Part shown: piece by piece, positions 1-7,397 of the stretch | Layout of the letters: the number at the start of each line of letters is the position of its first letter | Numbering within the stretch: position 1 is the first letter of the stretch | NCBI GenBank assembly: GCA_031269405.1 | Contig: JAISZE010000041.1 | Location: forward strand, 1 to 18,597 | Source: Treponema sp. | Lineage (GTDB): Bacteria > Spirochaetota > Spirochaetia > Treponematales > Breznakiellaceae | DNA: 18,597 nucleotides | Direction: 5' to 3' | Position numbers and translations under genes: made by a program | Notes under the pieces: model-generated | Told to the model about the DNA's origin: nothing | Seen by the model: only the letters and a program-made list of their open reading frames with translations | Database searches by the model: none

Positions 1-255
1 AGCGGCAGCGGACTGACCTACGGGGACCCGTTCATGAGCATACCCCGGAACGGCGTGCCGCTTTCGATCTACATCTTCTACCACTTTAACAAGAAGTCGG
101 CTTACAAAGGCACCGGCGGTATGCCTCCGGGCTTTGCGGAAACCGGACAGATATACATCATCCGCCATGCGGACGGCGTGCATCACTCCAAATTCCAGGT
201 AACCCAATTTAAATACGGTTACACCATGACTCTAAAATTCAGCCAGTTGGACTAA
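1..255 (+). CDS. 3' end of a HmuY-like domain protein (partial)
   Basis: Frame 1 is open from the first base to a TAA at 253-255, so this is the last 84 codons of a gene that starts outside the window; the internal ATG at 34 is not the likely start. The tail contains IYIIRHADG, then SKFQVTQF, and ends TMTLKFSQLD. This alternating beta pattern, with a 'dG..yKlqvts' core followed by a final strand, resembles the C-terminal half of HmuY-type heme-binding domains, which are found in secreted or surface lipoproteins of Bacteroidetes and some spirochaetes. No signal peptide or lipobox can be seen because the N-terminus is missing. It is convergent with purF, with a 184-bp repeat-bearing gap between them. 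Coding status is fairly sure; the HmuY assignment is tentative and rests on pattern only. Confidence 0.55.
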   Translation, partial: SGSGLTYGDPFMSIPRNGVPLSIYIFYHFNKKSAYKGTGGMPPGFAETGQIYIIRHADGVHHSKFQVTQFKYGYTMTLKFSQLD

Positions 256-277
256 ACCGGATGCCGGCTTACCTGAA

Positions 278-399
278 TTTAAGAATGTAACCGCGGACCA
301 TACGGGCCAACACGGACGAATTAACGAACAAAGCTGATATACCGGCTTTGTCCGTTCTGTCCGTGATGGTCCGTGTTTTTAAGAATTTAACCGCGGACC
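278..399. repeat. Palindromic intergenic repeat element with flanking direct repeats
   Basis: The gap between two convergent genes holds a structured repeat. A 22-bp direct repeat occurs at 278-299 and 378-399 with 21 of 22 bases identical and an offset of exactly 100 bp; its core is TAACCGCGGACC. Between them, 292-375 forms an imperfect hairpin: CGCGGACCAT at 292-301 pairs with ATGGTCCGTG at 366-375, and CAAAGC pairs with GCTTTG around the short loop near 330-340. The GTCCGTG/CACGGAC core recurs several times inside it. The hairpin is followed by five T on the plus strand (376-380), so it could also terminate the plus-strand gene. A related element lies at 3926-3999. It carries no ORF. Confidence 0.65.
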
Positions 400-439
400 G
401 CAGGGAAAACATTGACCTTTTGCTATACCACCGGGAATT

Positions 440-1846
440 TCAGCAGTCTTTCCCCGCCTCACCGGGAACGGGAATGGGATACTCCCCGGTGAAGCAGCCC
501 AGGCAGTAACCGCCCTGGCCGTCCAGGGCTTCCAGGAGGCCCTCTACGGAAATAAAGGCCAGGCTGTCGGCGCCCAGGGAACGGCAGAGCTCATTTACGC
601 TGTTGCCATTGCTGATAAGATCCTTGCGGTGGGGCGTGTCGATGCCGAAGTAGCAGGGACAGCGTACCGGAGGCGAACAGACCCGGATATGCACTTCTTT
701 GGCCCCTGCGGCTTTGAGAATAGTAACCAGCCGGCGGCTCGTGGTACCCCGGACTATGGAATCGTCGATAATGACTACCCGCCTGTCCTTTACCTCGCTG
801 GCAATGACGTTGTGCTTTACCGACACTGCCTTCTCCCGCTGGCTCTGATTAGGGGAGATAAAGGTGCGGCCTACATATTTGCTTTTGACTATCCCCAGGC
901 CGAAGGGGGTTCCTGTAGCGCGGCCATAGCCAATGGCGGCAGGGATACCCGAATCAGGGACGCCGATGACGAGGTCCGCGGCAATCGCCGATTCCCGGCC
1001 CAGAATCTCTCCGGCCCTGATGCGGGAACCGTAGACATCCACTTTGTCGATAACGCTGTCGGGCCTGGCGAAGTAGATGTATTCAAAGGAGCAGACCGCG
1101 CGCCGGGTTTTTTCGCTGAAACTGAAAGAGAGGACCTGATCTTTACTGATAATCACCACTTCGCCAGGTTCGATGTCCCTAATGAACTTGCCCCCTATGG
1201 CGTCTATGGCGCAGGACTCGCTGGAAAGTATCCAGCCGCCGTCGAGCTTCCCCAGACACAGGGGCCGTATGCCGTTAGGGTCCCTGGCGCCTACCAGGAC
1301 TTCGTCAGTAAGGACCGCCAGGGCATAGGAACCTTTGATGAACTGTATGGTGTCGGTAAGGGCCCGCTCCAGGCCTTTTTTGTAATTCTTGGCAATGAGA
1401 TTAACGATGACTTCGCTGTCGCTGGAAGAGGTAAAACCTATGCCCGCGTCTTCAAGGAGTTCCCGGACTACATCGGCGTTGGTAAGAGTCCCGTTGTGGG
1501 CCACAGCGATGGACCCGAGCTTGAAGCGGCTTACAAAAGGCTGGGCGTTGTCGATAGTGCTGGACCCCATGGTGGAATACCGCACATGGCCCACTGCCGA
1601 AGAGCCCTTTATTTGTTCCAGGGTTTCGGGGTTAAAGATCTGGCCTACAAGGCCCATACCCTTGCGGTACTCGATAGCCCTGTCCTTGGCTGCCGCTATG
1701 CCCGCGCTTTCCTGCCCCCGGTGCTGGAGGGAAAGGAGGCCGTAGTAGACCAGGGGCACGGCATCACGGCTGGGGTCCGCGAGGAACACCCCGAAAACCC
1801 CGCAATGGTCATGGAGTTTATCATTTAATGCGGTTGAGGATTTCAA
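440..1846 (-). CDS. purF: Amidophosphoribosyltransferase PurF
   Basis: Catalyses the first committed step of de novo purine synthesis: PRPP plus glutamine gives 5-phosphoribosylamine, in the cytosol. The N-terminal class II glutaminase (about residues 15-240) begins at the nucleophile Cys15 in HCGVFG, so a 14-residue propeptide would be removed. The C-terminal phosphoribosyltransferase domain has the PRPP loop [14 protein letters not shown] near 357-370. Cysteines at about 252, 398, 448 and 451 match the [4Fe-4S] ligands of the B. subtilis-type enzyme, so this is the iron-sulfur form. The start is TTG at 1846-1844, backed by AGGAAG about 7 bases upstream; no ATG lies in frame before the catalytic Cys. 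This start overlaps the end of purC by 26 bp, implying translational coupling. At 468 aa it is full length. It is the last gene of the purE-purC-purF run. Confidence 0.96.
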   Translation of the reverse strand: MKSSTALNDKLHDHCGVFGVFLADPSRDAVPLVYYGLLSLQHRGQESAGIAAAKDRAIEYRKGMGLVGQIFNPETLEQIKGSSAVGHVRYSTMGSSTIDNAQPFVSRFKLGSIAVAHNGTLTNADVVRELLEDAGIGFTSSSDSEVIVNLIAKNYKKGLERALTDTIQFIKGSYALAVLTDEVLVGARDPNGIRPLCLGKLDGGWILSSESCAIDAIGGKFIRDIEPGEVVIISKDQVLSFSFSEKTRRAVCSFEYIYFARPDSVIDKVDVYGSRIRAGEILGRESAIAADLVIGVPDSGIPAAIGYGRATGTPFGLGIVKSKYVGRTFISPNQSQREKAVSVKHNVIASEVKDRRVVIIDDSIVRGTTSRRLVTILKAAGAKEVHIRVCSPPVRCPCYFGIDTPHRKDLISNGNSVNELCRSLGADSLAFISVEGLLEALDGQGGYCLGCFTGEYPIPVPGEAGKDC

Positions 1847-2540
1847 TGTAGGCTTCCTTTACATTGCCCAAATCCCGGCGGAACCTGTCCTTGTCAAGTT
1901 TTTCGTTGGTCTTAGCGTCCCAGAAGCGGCAGGTATCCGGGGAGATTTCATCGGCCAGCACGATCCCGCCGGAAGCTGTTTTGCCGAATTCCAGCTTAAA
2001 GTCGATTAGCTTGATACCCCTTTCAAGAAAAAAGGCCGAAAGTATATCGTTGACTTTAAAGGTGATTTTCTTTATTTTCCCGATTTCCTCAAAAGTGGAG
2101 GCCCCTATGGCTACGGCGTGGTAATCGTTGATAAGGGGATCTCCCAGGGCGTCATCTTTATAGGAAAGCTCAAAAACTGCGGTCTTGAGCTTCGTCCCTT
2201 CTTTAAGACCCAGGCGCTTAGCCATGGAACCTGCGGCCGTATTGCGGACTATCACTTCCAGGGGAATGATCTTCACTTTTTTGCAGAGCATGTCCCGGTC
2301 GTTGAGACGGGATACGAAATGGGTCGGCACCCTAGATTTTTTGAGAAGCTCGAAGAGGCTTGAGGCGATTTTGTTGTTCAGCGCCCCCTTGTCTTCTATC
2401 CGGCCCTTCTTTTCGCCGTTATAAGCGGTAGCGTCATCCTTATAATGGATGATAACCAGATCCTTATGGTTAGTGGCATAGACTTTTTTGGCCTTGCCCT
2501 CGTAGATTTGCTTTCCCTGTTTGACTGCCTTTTCGCTCAT
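1821..2540 (-). CDS. purC: SAICAR synthetase PurC
   Basis: Phosphoribosylaminoimidazole-succinocarboxamide synthase: joins CAIR and aspartate using ATP to give SAICAR, directly after the PurE step. The 239-aa product is full length for the bacterial single-domain enzyme. Visible motifs are YEGKAKKVY near residues 13-21 (ATP-grasp-like N lobe), [31 protein letters not shown] and [14 protein letters not shown], the last being the PurC signature with the metal and substrate acidic residues. The ATG at 2540 overlaps the purE stop as ATGA (4 bp) and is preceded by a strong GAGGAGGTGG ribosome binding site lying inside purE. The 3' end overlaps purF by 26 bp. The three genes are clearly one transcription and translation unit. 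Confidence 0.97.
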   Translation of the reverse strand: MSEKAVKQGKQIYEGKAKKVYATNHKDLVIIHYKDDATAYNGEKKGRIEDKGALNNKIASSLFELLKKSRVPTHFVSRLNDRDMLCKKVKIIPLEVIVRNTAAGSMAKRLGLKEGTKLKTAVFELSYKDDALGDPLINDYHAVAIGASTFEEIGKIKKITFKVNDILSAFFLERGIKLIDFKLEFGKTASGGIVLADEISPDTCRFWDAKTNEKLDKDRFRRDLGNVKEAYIEILNRIK

Positions 2541-3016
2541 AGTTCCACCTCCTCGTTATCTTTGGCAAAACCAGTTTTCATTTTAATTCTGGCTGTAGCG
2601 AGCTTTTCTTTCAATGCAGGGTATTTAAGGGCCAGGATCTGGCAGGCTAGTTGGGCCGCGTTTGCAGCGTTGTCCACCCCCACAGTTGCCACCGGTACGG
2701 GCCTGGGCATCTGCACCATGGAAAAGAGGCTGTCCAGCCCCCCAAGGCCGCCTGAGGCGATAGGCACGCCGATAACCGGAACCAGGGTCTGGCTGGCGAT
2801 AACCCCCGGGAGATGGGCGGCAAGCCCCGCGCCGGCAATGATCACCTCGACGCCTGCCGCCTCAAGCTCCCCAATGGTTCTGCTGAGGAGTTCCGGCGTC
2901 CTGTGGGCAGAAAGCACATGGGCTGAAAATTCCACCCCTGTTTCCCGCAGCACATCGGCAGCCTTTTTCATGACCCCTTTGTCAGACTGAGACCCGAAGA
3001 TAATGGCAACTTTCAT
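2537..3016 (-). CDS. purE: N5-CAIR mutase PurE, class I
   Basis: Converts N5-carboxyaminoimidazole ribonucleotide to CAIR in purine synthesis. Motifs: GSQSD near residue 8, SAHRTP with the catalytic His near 38-43, and [10 protein letters not shown], followed by [19 protein letters not shown] and AAHLPG mark the class I mutase rather than the class II AIR carboxylase, so a PurK (N5-CAIR synthetase) is expected elsewhere in the genome. I place the start at the ATG at 3016-3014 (159 aa, [12 protein letters not shown]), with AGGG about 8 bases upstream; a TTG two codons earlier (3022) would add Met-Tyr but sits closer to the same site. It lies 44 bp after comF, with no terminator seen between them, so read-through from comF is likely. 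Confidence 0.94.
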   Translation of the reverse strand: MKVAIIFGSQSDKGVMKKAADVLRETGVEFSAHVLSAHRTPELLSRTIGELEAAGVEVIIAGAGLAAHLPGVIASQTLVPVIGVPIASGGLGGLDSLFSMVQMPRPVPVATVGVDNAANAAQLACQILALKYPALKEKLATARIKMKTGFAKDNEEVEL

Positions 3017-3060
3017 GTACAAACCCTACCATATTTGGGGCTTTTTTTACAAGCAGGGGC

Positions 3061-3792
3061 TTAATCGTAAAAAAGGCAGATCCCGTAGACCCTGCGGGTT
3101 CCCGCGGCCTTGAGAGCCCCGGCGCAGGCTTCCATGGTGGATCCTGTGGTAATAACATCATCAACGAGGATGGCGGTTTCAGGAACTCTTCCCCTGGCTC
3201 TGATGCGGCCTTTCAGATTAGCAAGACGCCTTTCCCTATCCAGTTTTTTCTGGGTCTCCGATACTGACCTTCTGAGGCAGCGCCGGACAGGAAGAGCGGT
3301 ATTCCGTTCCCGTTCCAGTATCCTTGCAAGCCACTCGATCTGATCCCAGCCGTTTTTCCGTATCTTCCCGGGCCTGGGAGGAACAGGGACCAGGGCGGTT
3401 TCCCCCTGGGTTTCAGGACTGAGAATATCCAGCGCTTCTTTCAGTTTTTCGGCCAGAAAATGCCCTGCTCCCAGGGATTTCCCGAATTTGAAAGCTCCCA
3501 GAAGCCTGCGGTAGGTCCCGGTATAGGGAAAAAGGGAAATAAGCTGGTCATAGGAAGGGAGGTTTCCTGCTGCGCCTTCTTTCACGGCCCTGCAGGAGAG
3601 GCAGAAGCCGGTTTCGGAGATAAGGGGCCGCCCGCAAAGCCCGCAGCGTTTTTCCCGTTCAAGGATGAAAGTCCGGCGGCAGTTCCCGCAAAGGCTGTAC
3701 CAGGCGCTTTTCTTGTCTACAAGCATGGTCCCGCATACTGCGCAGCGTGACGGGAAAAGACATTCACAGACCAGGGCAAAAAGAGTGTTCAT
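3061..3792 (-). CDS. comF: ComF-family phosphoribosyltransferase with zinc ribbon
   Basis: A 243-aa double-domain protein of the ComF/GntX type. The N-terminus has eight cysteines in CxxC pairs (17/20, 35/38, 50/53, 64/67), a zinc-ribbon pattern. The C-terminus has a type I phosphoribosyltransferase loop, ILVDDVITTGST, at about 208-219, and an upstream VPVPPRPGKIRKNGWDQ segment typical of the family. In naturally competent bacteria ComF acts in DNA uptake, but in most bacteria, and probably here, the exact role is unknown. The ATG at 3792 follows AAAGGGGGT closely. It sits between mutS (225-bp gap holding a repeat) and purE (44 bp). Its neighbours suggest nucleotide metabolism or DNA processing, without proof. 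Confidence 0.88.
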   Translation of the reverse strand: MNTLFALVCECLFPSRCAVCGTMLVDKKSAWYSLCGNCRRTFILEREKRCGLCGRPLISETGFCLSCRAVKEGAAGNLPSYDQLISLFPYTGTYRRLLGAFKFGKSLGAGHFLAEKLKEALDILSPETQGETALVPVPPRPGKIRKNGWDQIEWLARILERERNTALPVRRCLRRSVSETQKKLDRERRLANLKGRIRARGRVPETAILVDDVITTGSTMEACAGALKAAGTRRVYGICLFYD

Positions 3793-3925
3793 ACCCCCTT
3801 TACAGGCCGGGGATGGATTATGCTTTAGGTTTCCAAAAAATTCCCTCTGAAAACCCCGGAAAACTGTATCATCCTGTATGTTTTTTTATATGGCCGAATG
3901 CCGGGTAACATGGATTAAAGCATTC

Positions 3926-3999
3926 AACCACTGGCCAGACGGAAAATACGGACTTTTTGTTTGAAATATCCGGCTTCTGTCCGTGTTCGTCCGTGGTTT
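3926..3999. repeat. Second copy of the GTCCGTG-type palindromic repeat
   Basis: Just downstream of the mutS stop, an imperfect inverted repeat runs from AACCACTGGCCAGACGG (starting at 3926) through ATACGGAC (ending 3953) to GTCCGTGTTCGTCCGTGGTTT (3979-3999). Outer pairs are AACCAC with GTGGTT and inner pairs are ACGGAC with GTCCGT, around a loop of roughly 25 bp. It shares the GTCCGTG/CACGGAC core and the AACC(A/G)C outer end with the element at 278-399, so both belong to one dispersed intergenic family. It carries no ORF and lies in the 225-bp gap between mutS and comF. Confidence 0.6.
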
Positions 4000-4017
4000 C
4001 AAAACTCGAATTTCGGC

Positions 4018-6741
4018 CTATATGTCAAAAAGCCCCGGAGCTTCTTTGTCTTTTCCTGTTTTTCCCGGGCCTTTACGCGCAGGGAAAAGCCCGGCGGTTG
4101 TACCGGAACCCTTTCCTGACAAGCGGCGTTTCCATTCGTGCAGAAGCGTCAGGGCTTCCAGGGGGGTCAGGGTATTGGGATCGATTTCTGAAAGCTCTTT
4201 CATGAACCATGCGGCGACTTTCACGACTTTTTCTCCAGCGTCTTTGGCCGTTGAATCCGAAATTCCCGCAGCGGGGTACTGCGGAGCAGAAACGGGGGCT
4301 TTGAGCTCCCGGATCGCTGCGGGACTGTCCGCCTCAAGTTCTTCCAGGATACCGGCGGACCTGGCGAGTACGCTTTCAGGAAGCCCTGCCATGCGGGCCA
4401 CATGGAGGCCATAGGATTTGGCTGTAGGGCCTTCCCTGAGCCTCCGAAGGAAGACGATCTCCCCGTCCTGGTCCGAAACCTCCATGGAACGGTTCACCAT
4501 ACCGGGATGGGAAATGCGGGAAAGCTCGTGGTAATGGGTCGCAAAAAGGGTGCGGCACTTAACGCGGTTCAGCAGATCCTCGCTCACAGCCCAGGCAATG
4601 GCAAGGCCGTCGTTAGTCCCCGTGCCCCTGCCGACTTCGTCCATAATAACCAGGCTTTTTTCGCTCGCGGTATTGAGTATGTAGGCTGTCTCGTTCATCT
4701 CTACCAGGAAGGTGGATTCCCCCCGGGCCAGGTTGTCCGAAGCCCCGACACGGCAGTAGATCCTGTCGCAGATCCCGATACGGGCTTCCCTGGCAGGGAC
4801 GAAACTGCCCGCCTGGGCCATGATGACTGTCAGGGCCGCCTGGCGGAGATACGTGGATTTTCCTGCCATATTGGGCCCTGTAATAAGGGCGAAAGCCGGC
4901 CCGGTTCCGTTTTCCTCCAGTCCCAGGATGACATCGTTAGGGATGAACTCCCCCCGGGGCAGATGGGCCTCCACTACCGGATGGCGGCCTTCAATTATCC
5001 TCAGGCGGTTTTCCCCATCCAGTTCCGGGCGGACCCAGCCGCGGAGTGCCGCTCCCCTGGCCAGGGACTGGGCAACGTCGAGTTCCGCTATACGCCGCCC
5101 TGCGGCGGCCAGTTCCGTAAGGCAGGACTTGGCCTTTTCCCTGAGTTCCAGGAAGAGCTTTTTTTCCAGTTCGACTATTTTGTCGGAAGCTCCATTTATT
5201 TCCGATTCCAGTTCCGCAAGGCGGTCGGTAGTAAAACGCTCCCCTGCTACTATACCCTGGCGGCGTATGAAATAAGGCGGCACCTTTGAGAGATGGTTTT
5301 TAGTAACTTCAAAGAAATAGCCGATAAGCCGGTTATACCGTATTCTGAGGCTTGAAATACCGGTAGCAGCCCTCTCGTCCTCCAGGTAATCTTCGAGCAT
5401 CTTCCTGCCTGAGTCCCTGAGCAGGCGCAGTTTGTCCAGATCTGCATTGAAGCCCCCGCGTATGAGGTTTCCCTCGGTAAGGAGTATCGACGGGTCCTCT
5501 GCAAGGCCCTGTTCCAGGAGTTCCTTTAGGGCTGAAAGCCTGGCCAGCGCTCCGGCGTCGCTGTCCAGCGCGGCGGCTTCAGGGGATTCGTAGCGAAAAT
5601 TGAATTCCCGGCTTTCCCTGTGGATGAGGCTGTAGGAAGTAAGTGCGTTTTTTACCGCAGTCATGTCCTTGCCGTGGGCCTTGTCCATGGCAATACGGGA
5701 TCGCAGGCGTTCCAGGTCCGGGGTCCTCCCCAGGAGTTCCCTGAGGCGGCTCAGTTTTTCCTGATTACGGTAGAGGGTTTCTACCATATCAAGCCTCGCA
5801 CCGATAAGAGCGGCGTCTCTGAGGGGCCTGAGTATCCTCCCCTTGAGGAGCCGTTTCCCCATGGCGGTACGGGTTTCGTCCATCACCTCAAGGAGCGTAA
5901 ACCTGCTTTCCCCGTCCTGGAGGTTCCGCGTAAGCTCCAGGTTCCTCTGGGTGGATTCGTCGATGCCGGTGAATTCCGAATCATGGTAAACCGAGACGGA
6001 TCGCACATGGGGAATAAGGCTTTTGGCGGTATCGTCCAGGTAATCCAGGAGGGCCCCGGCGGCGGCTATCTCCGGGGAATCGTCGCAGATGGCGAAACTT
6101 TTGAGGCTCTGCTGCCCGAACTGTTTTTCCAGCCTTGCCCTGCTGCGGTCCCGGTCAAAGAGCCAGTCCGCCCAGCGGTTTACCACAATGCCGGAACGCT
6201 CGTTCACCGCAGCAGCCAATTCGGGGTATTCCTCAAGAAGGGATTCCTGGACGATGAGTTCCCTTACCTGGAGCCGTTCCAGTTCCTGCCTGAACCTACC
6301 TGCGGCGCCTTCCCTGGGGAAAGCGGAGGCGTAGAAATCCCCGGTAGAAAGGTCGATATACGCGAAAGAGAAGAATTTAGAGAGCCCGGCGAAACAGGCG
6401 AGGTAATTGGAGCTTCCCTGGTCGAGGTAATCCTCGTCCACCGTAGTGCCCGGGGTGATAATCTCCACTACCTGCCGTTCCATGAGCCCCTTGCCCGGTT
6501 CGGCGATCTGTTCGCAGACAGCTATCTTCTTCCCAAACCTGAGGAGCCTTGCGATATAGGCCCTCGCGGCATGGTACGGTATGCCGCACATGGGCTGGCC
6601 GTTGCGGCTCGTAAGAGTAAGGTTGAGAAGCGAAGAAATTTCCAGCGCGTCTTCGGCGAACATTTCATAGAAATCGCCTAAACGAAAAAAAAGAACCTCT
6701 CCCGGGTGTTCCCGCCTGATCCTTCGGTACTGTTCCAGCAT
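4018..6741 (-). CDS. mutS: DNA mismatch repair protein MutS
   Basis: Recognises mismatches and small loops and starts methyl-independent or MutL-dependent repair. The mismatch-binding Phe-x-Glu is FYE at residues 24-26, inside GDFYEMF. The C-terminal ABC-type ATPase has Walker A GPNMAGKST near residue 620, Walker B VIMDEVGRGTGTND near 700, and the switch FATHYHEL. The connector, lever and clamp regions are continuous, and 907 aa is normal for MutS1. The tail APGLFDI could serve as a beta-clamp contact (inference). The ATG at 6741 has no good ribosome site; a GGAGGG further upstream faces an in-frame ACG at 6762-6760, which would add GSTESP before the Met and restore the usual 'TPMxxQY' N-terminus. 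It follows skp, as in T. pallidum, but seems to have its own promoter. Confidence 0.95.
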   Translation of the reverse strand: MLEQYRRIRREHPGEVLFFRLGDFYEMFAEDALEISSLLNLTLTSRNGQPMCGIPYHAARAYIARLLRFGKKIAVCEQIAEPGKGLMERQVVEIITPGTTVDEDYLDQGSSNYLACFAGLSKFFSFAYIDLSTGDFYASAFPREGAAGRFRQELERLQVRELIVQESLLEEYPELAAAVNERSGIVVNRWADWLFDRDRSRARLEKQFGQQSLKSFAICDDSPEIAAAGALLDYLDDTAKSLIPHVRSVSVYHDSEFTGIDESTQRNLELTRNLQDGESRFTLLEVMDETRTAMGKRLLKGRILRPLRDAALIGARLDMVETLYRNQEKLSRLRELLGRTPDLERLRSRIAMDKAHGKDMTAVKNALTSYSLIHRESREFNFRYESPEAAALDSDAGALARLSALKELLEQGLAEDPSILLTEGNLIRGGFNADLDKLRLLRDSGRKMLEDYLEDERAATGISSLRIRYNRLIGYFFEVTKNHLSKVPPYFIRRQGIVAGERFTTDRLAELESEINGASDKIVELEKKLFLELREKAKSCLTELAAAGRRIAELDVAQSLARGAALRGWVRPELDGENRLRIIEGRHPVVEAHLPRGEFIPNDVILGLEENGTGPAFALITGPNMAGKSTYLRQAALTVIMAQAGSFVPAREARIGICDRIYCRVGASDNLARGESTFLVEMNETAYILNTASEKSLVIMDEVGRGTGTNDGLAIAWAVSEDLLNRVKCRTLFATHYHELSRISHPGMVNRSMEVSDQDGEIVFLRRLREGPTAKSYGLHVARMAGLPESVLARSAGILEELEADSPAAIRELKAPVSAPQYPAAGISDSTAKDAGEKVVKVAAWFMKELSEIDPNTLTPLEALTLLHEWKRRLSGKGSGTTAGLFPARKGPGKTGKDKEAPGLFDI

Positions 6742-6767
6742 GGGGCTTTCTGTGGAACCCGTAACGT

Positions 6768-6773
6768 CCCTCC
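6768..6773 (-). promoter_or_regulatory. Strong ribosome binding site facing an in-frame ACG (mutS)
   Basis: On the minus strand GGAGGG occupies 6773-6768. No ATG, GTG or TTG in any frame lies within the normal 5-12-base window after it. The only mutS-frame codon at good spacing is ACG at 6762-6760 (5-base spacer). The ATG taken as the gene start is 26 bases from this site and has only a weak AGAAAG nearby. The site therefore suggests a non-standard start, or a base change from ATG to ACG. Confidence 0.55.
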
Positions 6774-6793
6774 AAGTTCGATATATCTAAAAA

Positions 6794-6822
6794 TTTCTAT
6801 CTGACTTGGCCTTTTCTGTCAA
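6794..6822 (-). promoter_or_regulatory. Sigma70-type promoter of mutS
   Basis: On the minus strand a perfect -35 TTGACA (6822-6817) is followed by exactly 17 bp and then TAGAAA (6799-6794), a fair -10. The predicted start near 6787 leaves a short leader that still contains the GGAGGG at 6773-6768. The promoter lies between the skp stop and mutS, giving mutS and perhaps comF-purECF an entry point separate from bamA-skp. It is predicted from sequence only. Confidence 0.55.
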
Positions 6823-6851
6823 TAACTCGGGCCCCGTTTTTTATGACAGAA
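6814..6851. promoter_or_regulatory. Inverted repeat overlapping the mutS -35 box
   Basis: TTCTGTCA at 6814-6821 is the exact reverse complement of TGACAGAA at 6844-6851, separated by 22 bp with GGGCCC at its centre. The left arm contains five of the six bases of the mutS -35 hexamer. On either strand the run after it is not U-rich in the way of an intrinsic terminator, so an operator-like site is the more natural reading, but no regulator can be named. Confidence 0.4.
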
Positions 6852-6854
6852 TTA

Positions 6855-7385
6855 CTATCTTCCGGCTTTTTCCGTTAAATTCTGTATCAGCTTGTCGGTT
6901 ATATCCACCGTAGGGCTGTACCAGAGGATGCCTGTGTTTTCCTTGAGGTTCAGCACCATAGTATAACCTTCGCTTTCGGCGATAAAGCGTATTTCATCAT
7001 ACACCTGCTCAAGAAACGAAGAGGACTGGGAAAGCCGCGCCTTCTGGCTTTCAAGCTCTGCGGTCTTGAGCCTGTAGTATTCCGTAAGATAGTCGGATTT
7101 ACGGTTTATCTCGCTTTCAAGCCGCAGGGCCTGTTCCTGGCTGCCCTGGAATTCGGCGCTGATCTGGTTTTGCTTCAGCGTCTGGATCTCGGCGTTCATC
7201 CGGTCGATTTCGCTCTGGACCCTGGCGCTGCGTTCCTCCCACTCCCGGACTGCCCGCGATTCCCTGAAGAACGAGACGTATACCCTCGGCAAGTCTACTA
7301 CCGCGAAGCGGGTCAACTGCTGGGCGCTTAATGAAAAACCCAGGCCCCCAAAGGCCAGGAAAAAGGCGAAAAGGTATTTTTTCAT
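6855..7385 (-). CDS. skp: Skp/OmpH-family periplasmic chaperone
   Basis: Periplasmic holdase that keeps unfolded outer-membrane proteins soluble on their way to BamA. The 176-aa product starts MKKYLFAFF and has a signal peptide with a likely cut after SLSA (residue 21). The mature part opens with the OmpH-type strand RFAVVDLPRVYVSF. A long helical, Gln/Glu/Arg-rich coiled coil follows (about 45-135: 'tentacles'), then a closing strand around YTMVLNLKENTGILWYS. I chose the ATG at 7385, with AGGGGG about 8 bases upstream; a GTG at 7394 lies inside that ribosome site. The site overlaps the bamA stop codon, so the gap is 12 bp and the two genes are coupled. T. pallidum has the same neighbour order. 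Confidence 0.9.
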   Translation of the reverse strand: MKKYLFAFFLAFGGLGFSLSAQQLTRFAVVDLPRVYVSFFRESRAVREWEERSARVQSEIDRMNAEIQTLKQNQISAEFQGSQEQALRLESEINRKSDYLTEYYRLKTAELESQKARLSQSSSFLEQVYDEIRFIAESEGYTMVLNLKENTGILWYSPTVDITDKLIQNLTEKAGR

Positions 7386-7397
7386 TACATTCACCCC

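Noticed and set aside
629..1828. Long plus-strand ORF (399 codons) antisense to purF
   Set aside because: It lies wholly opposite a clear purF; its protein has no recognisable motif and reflects codon bias of the real strand.
3017..3060. Purine riboswitch or terminator upstream of purE
   Set aside because: The gap is only 44 bp, too short for an aptamer, and has no hairpin plus U run on the coding strand.
4402..6681. Two long plus-strand ORFs opposite mutS (4402-5289 and 5620-6681)
   Set aside because: Both are mirror frames of mutS; no family features, no ribosome sites of note.
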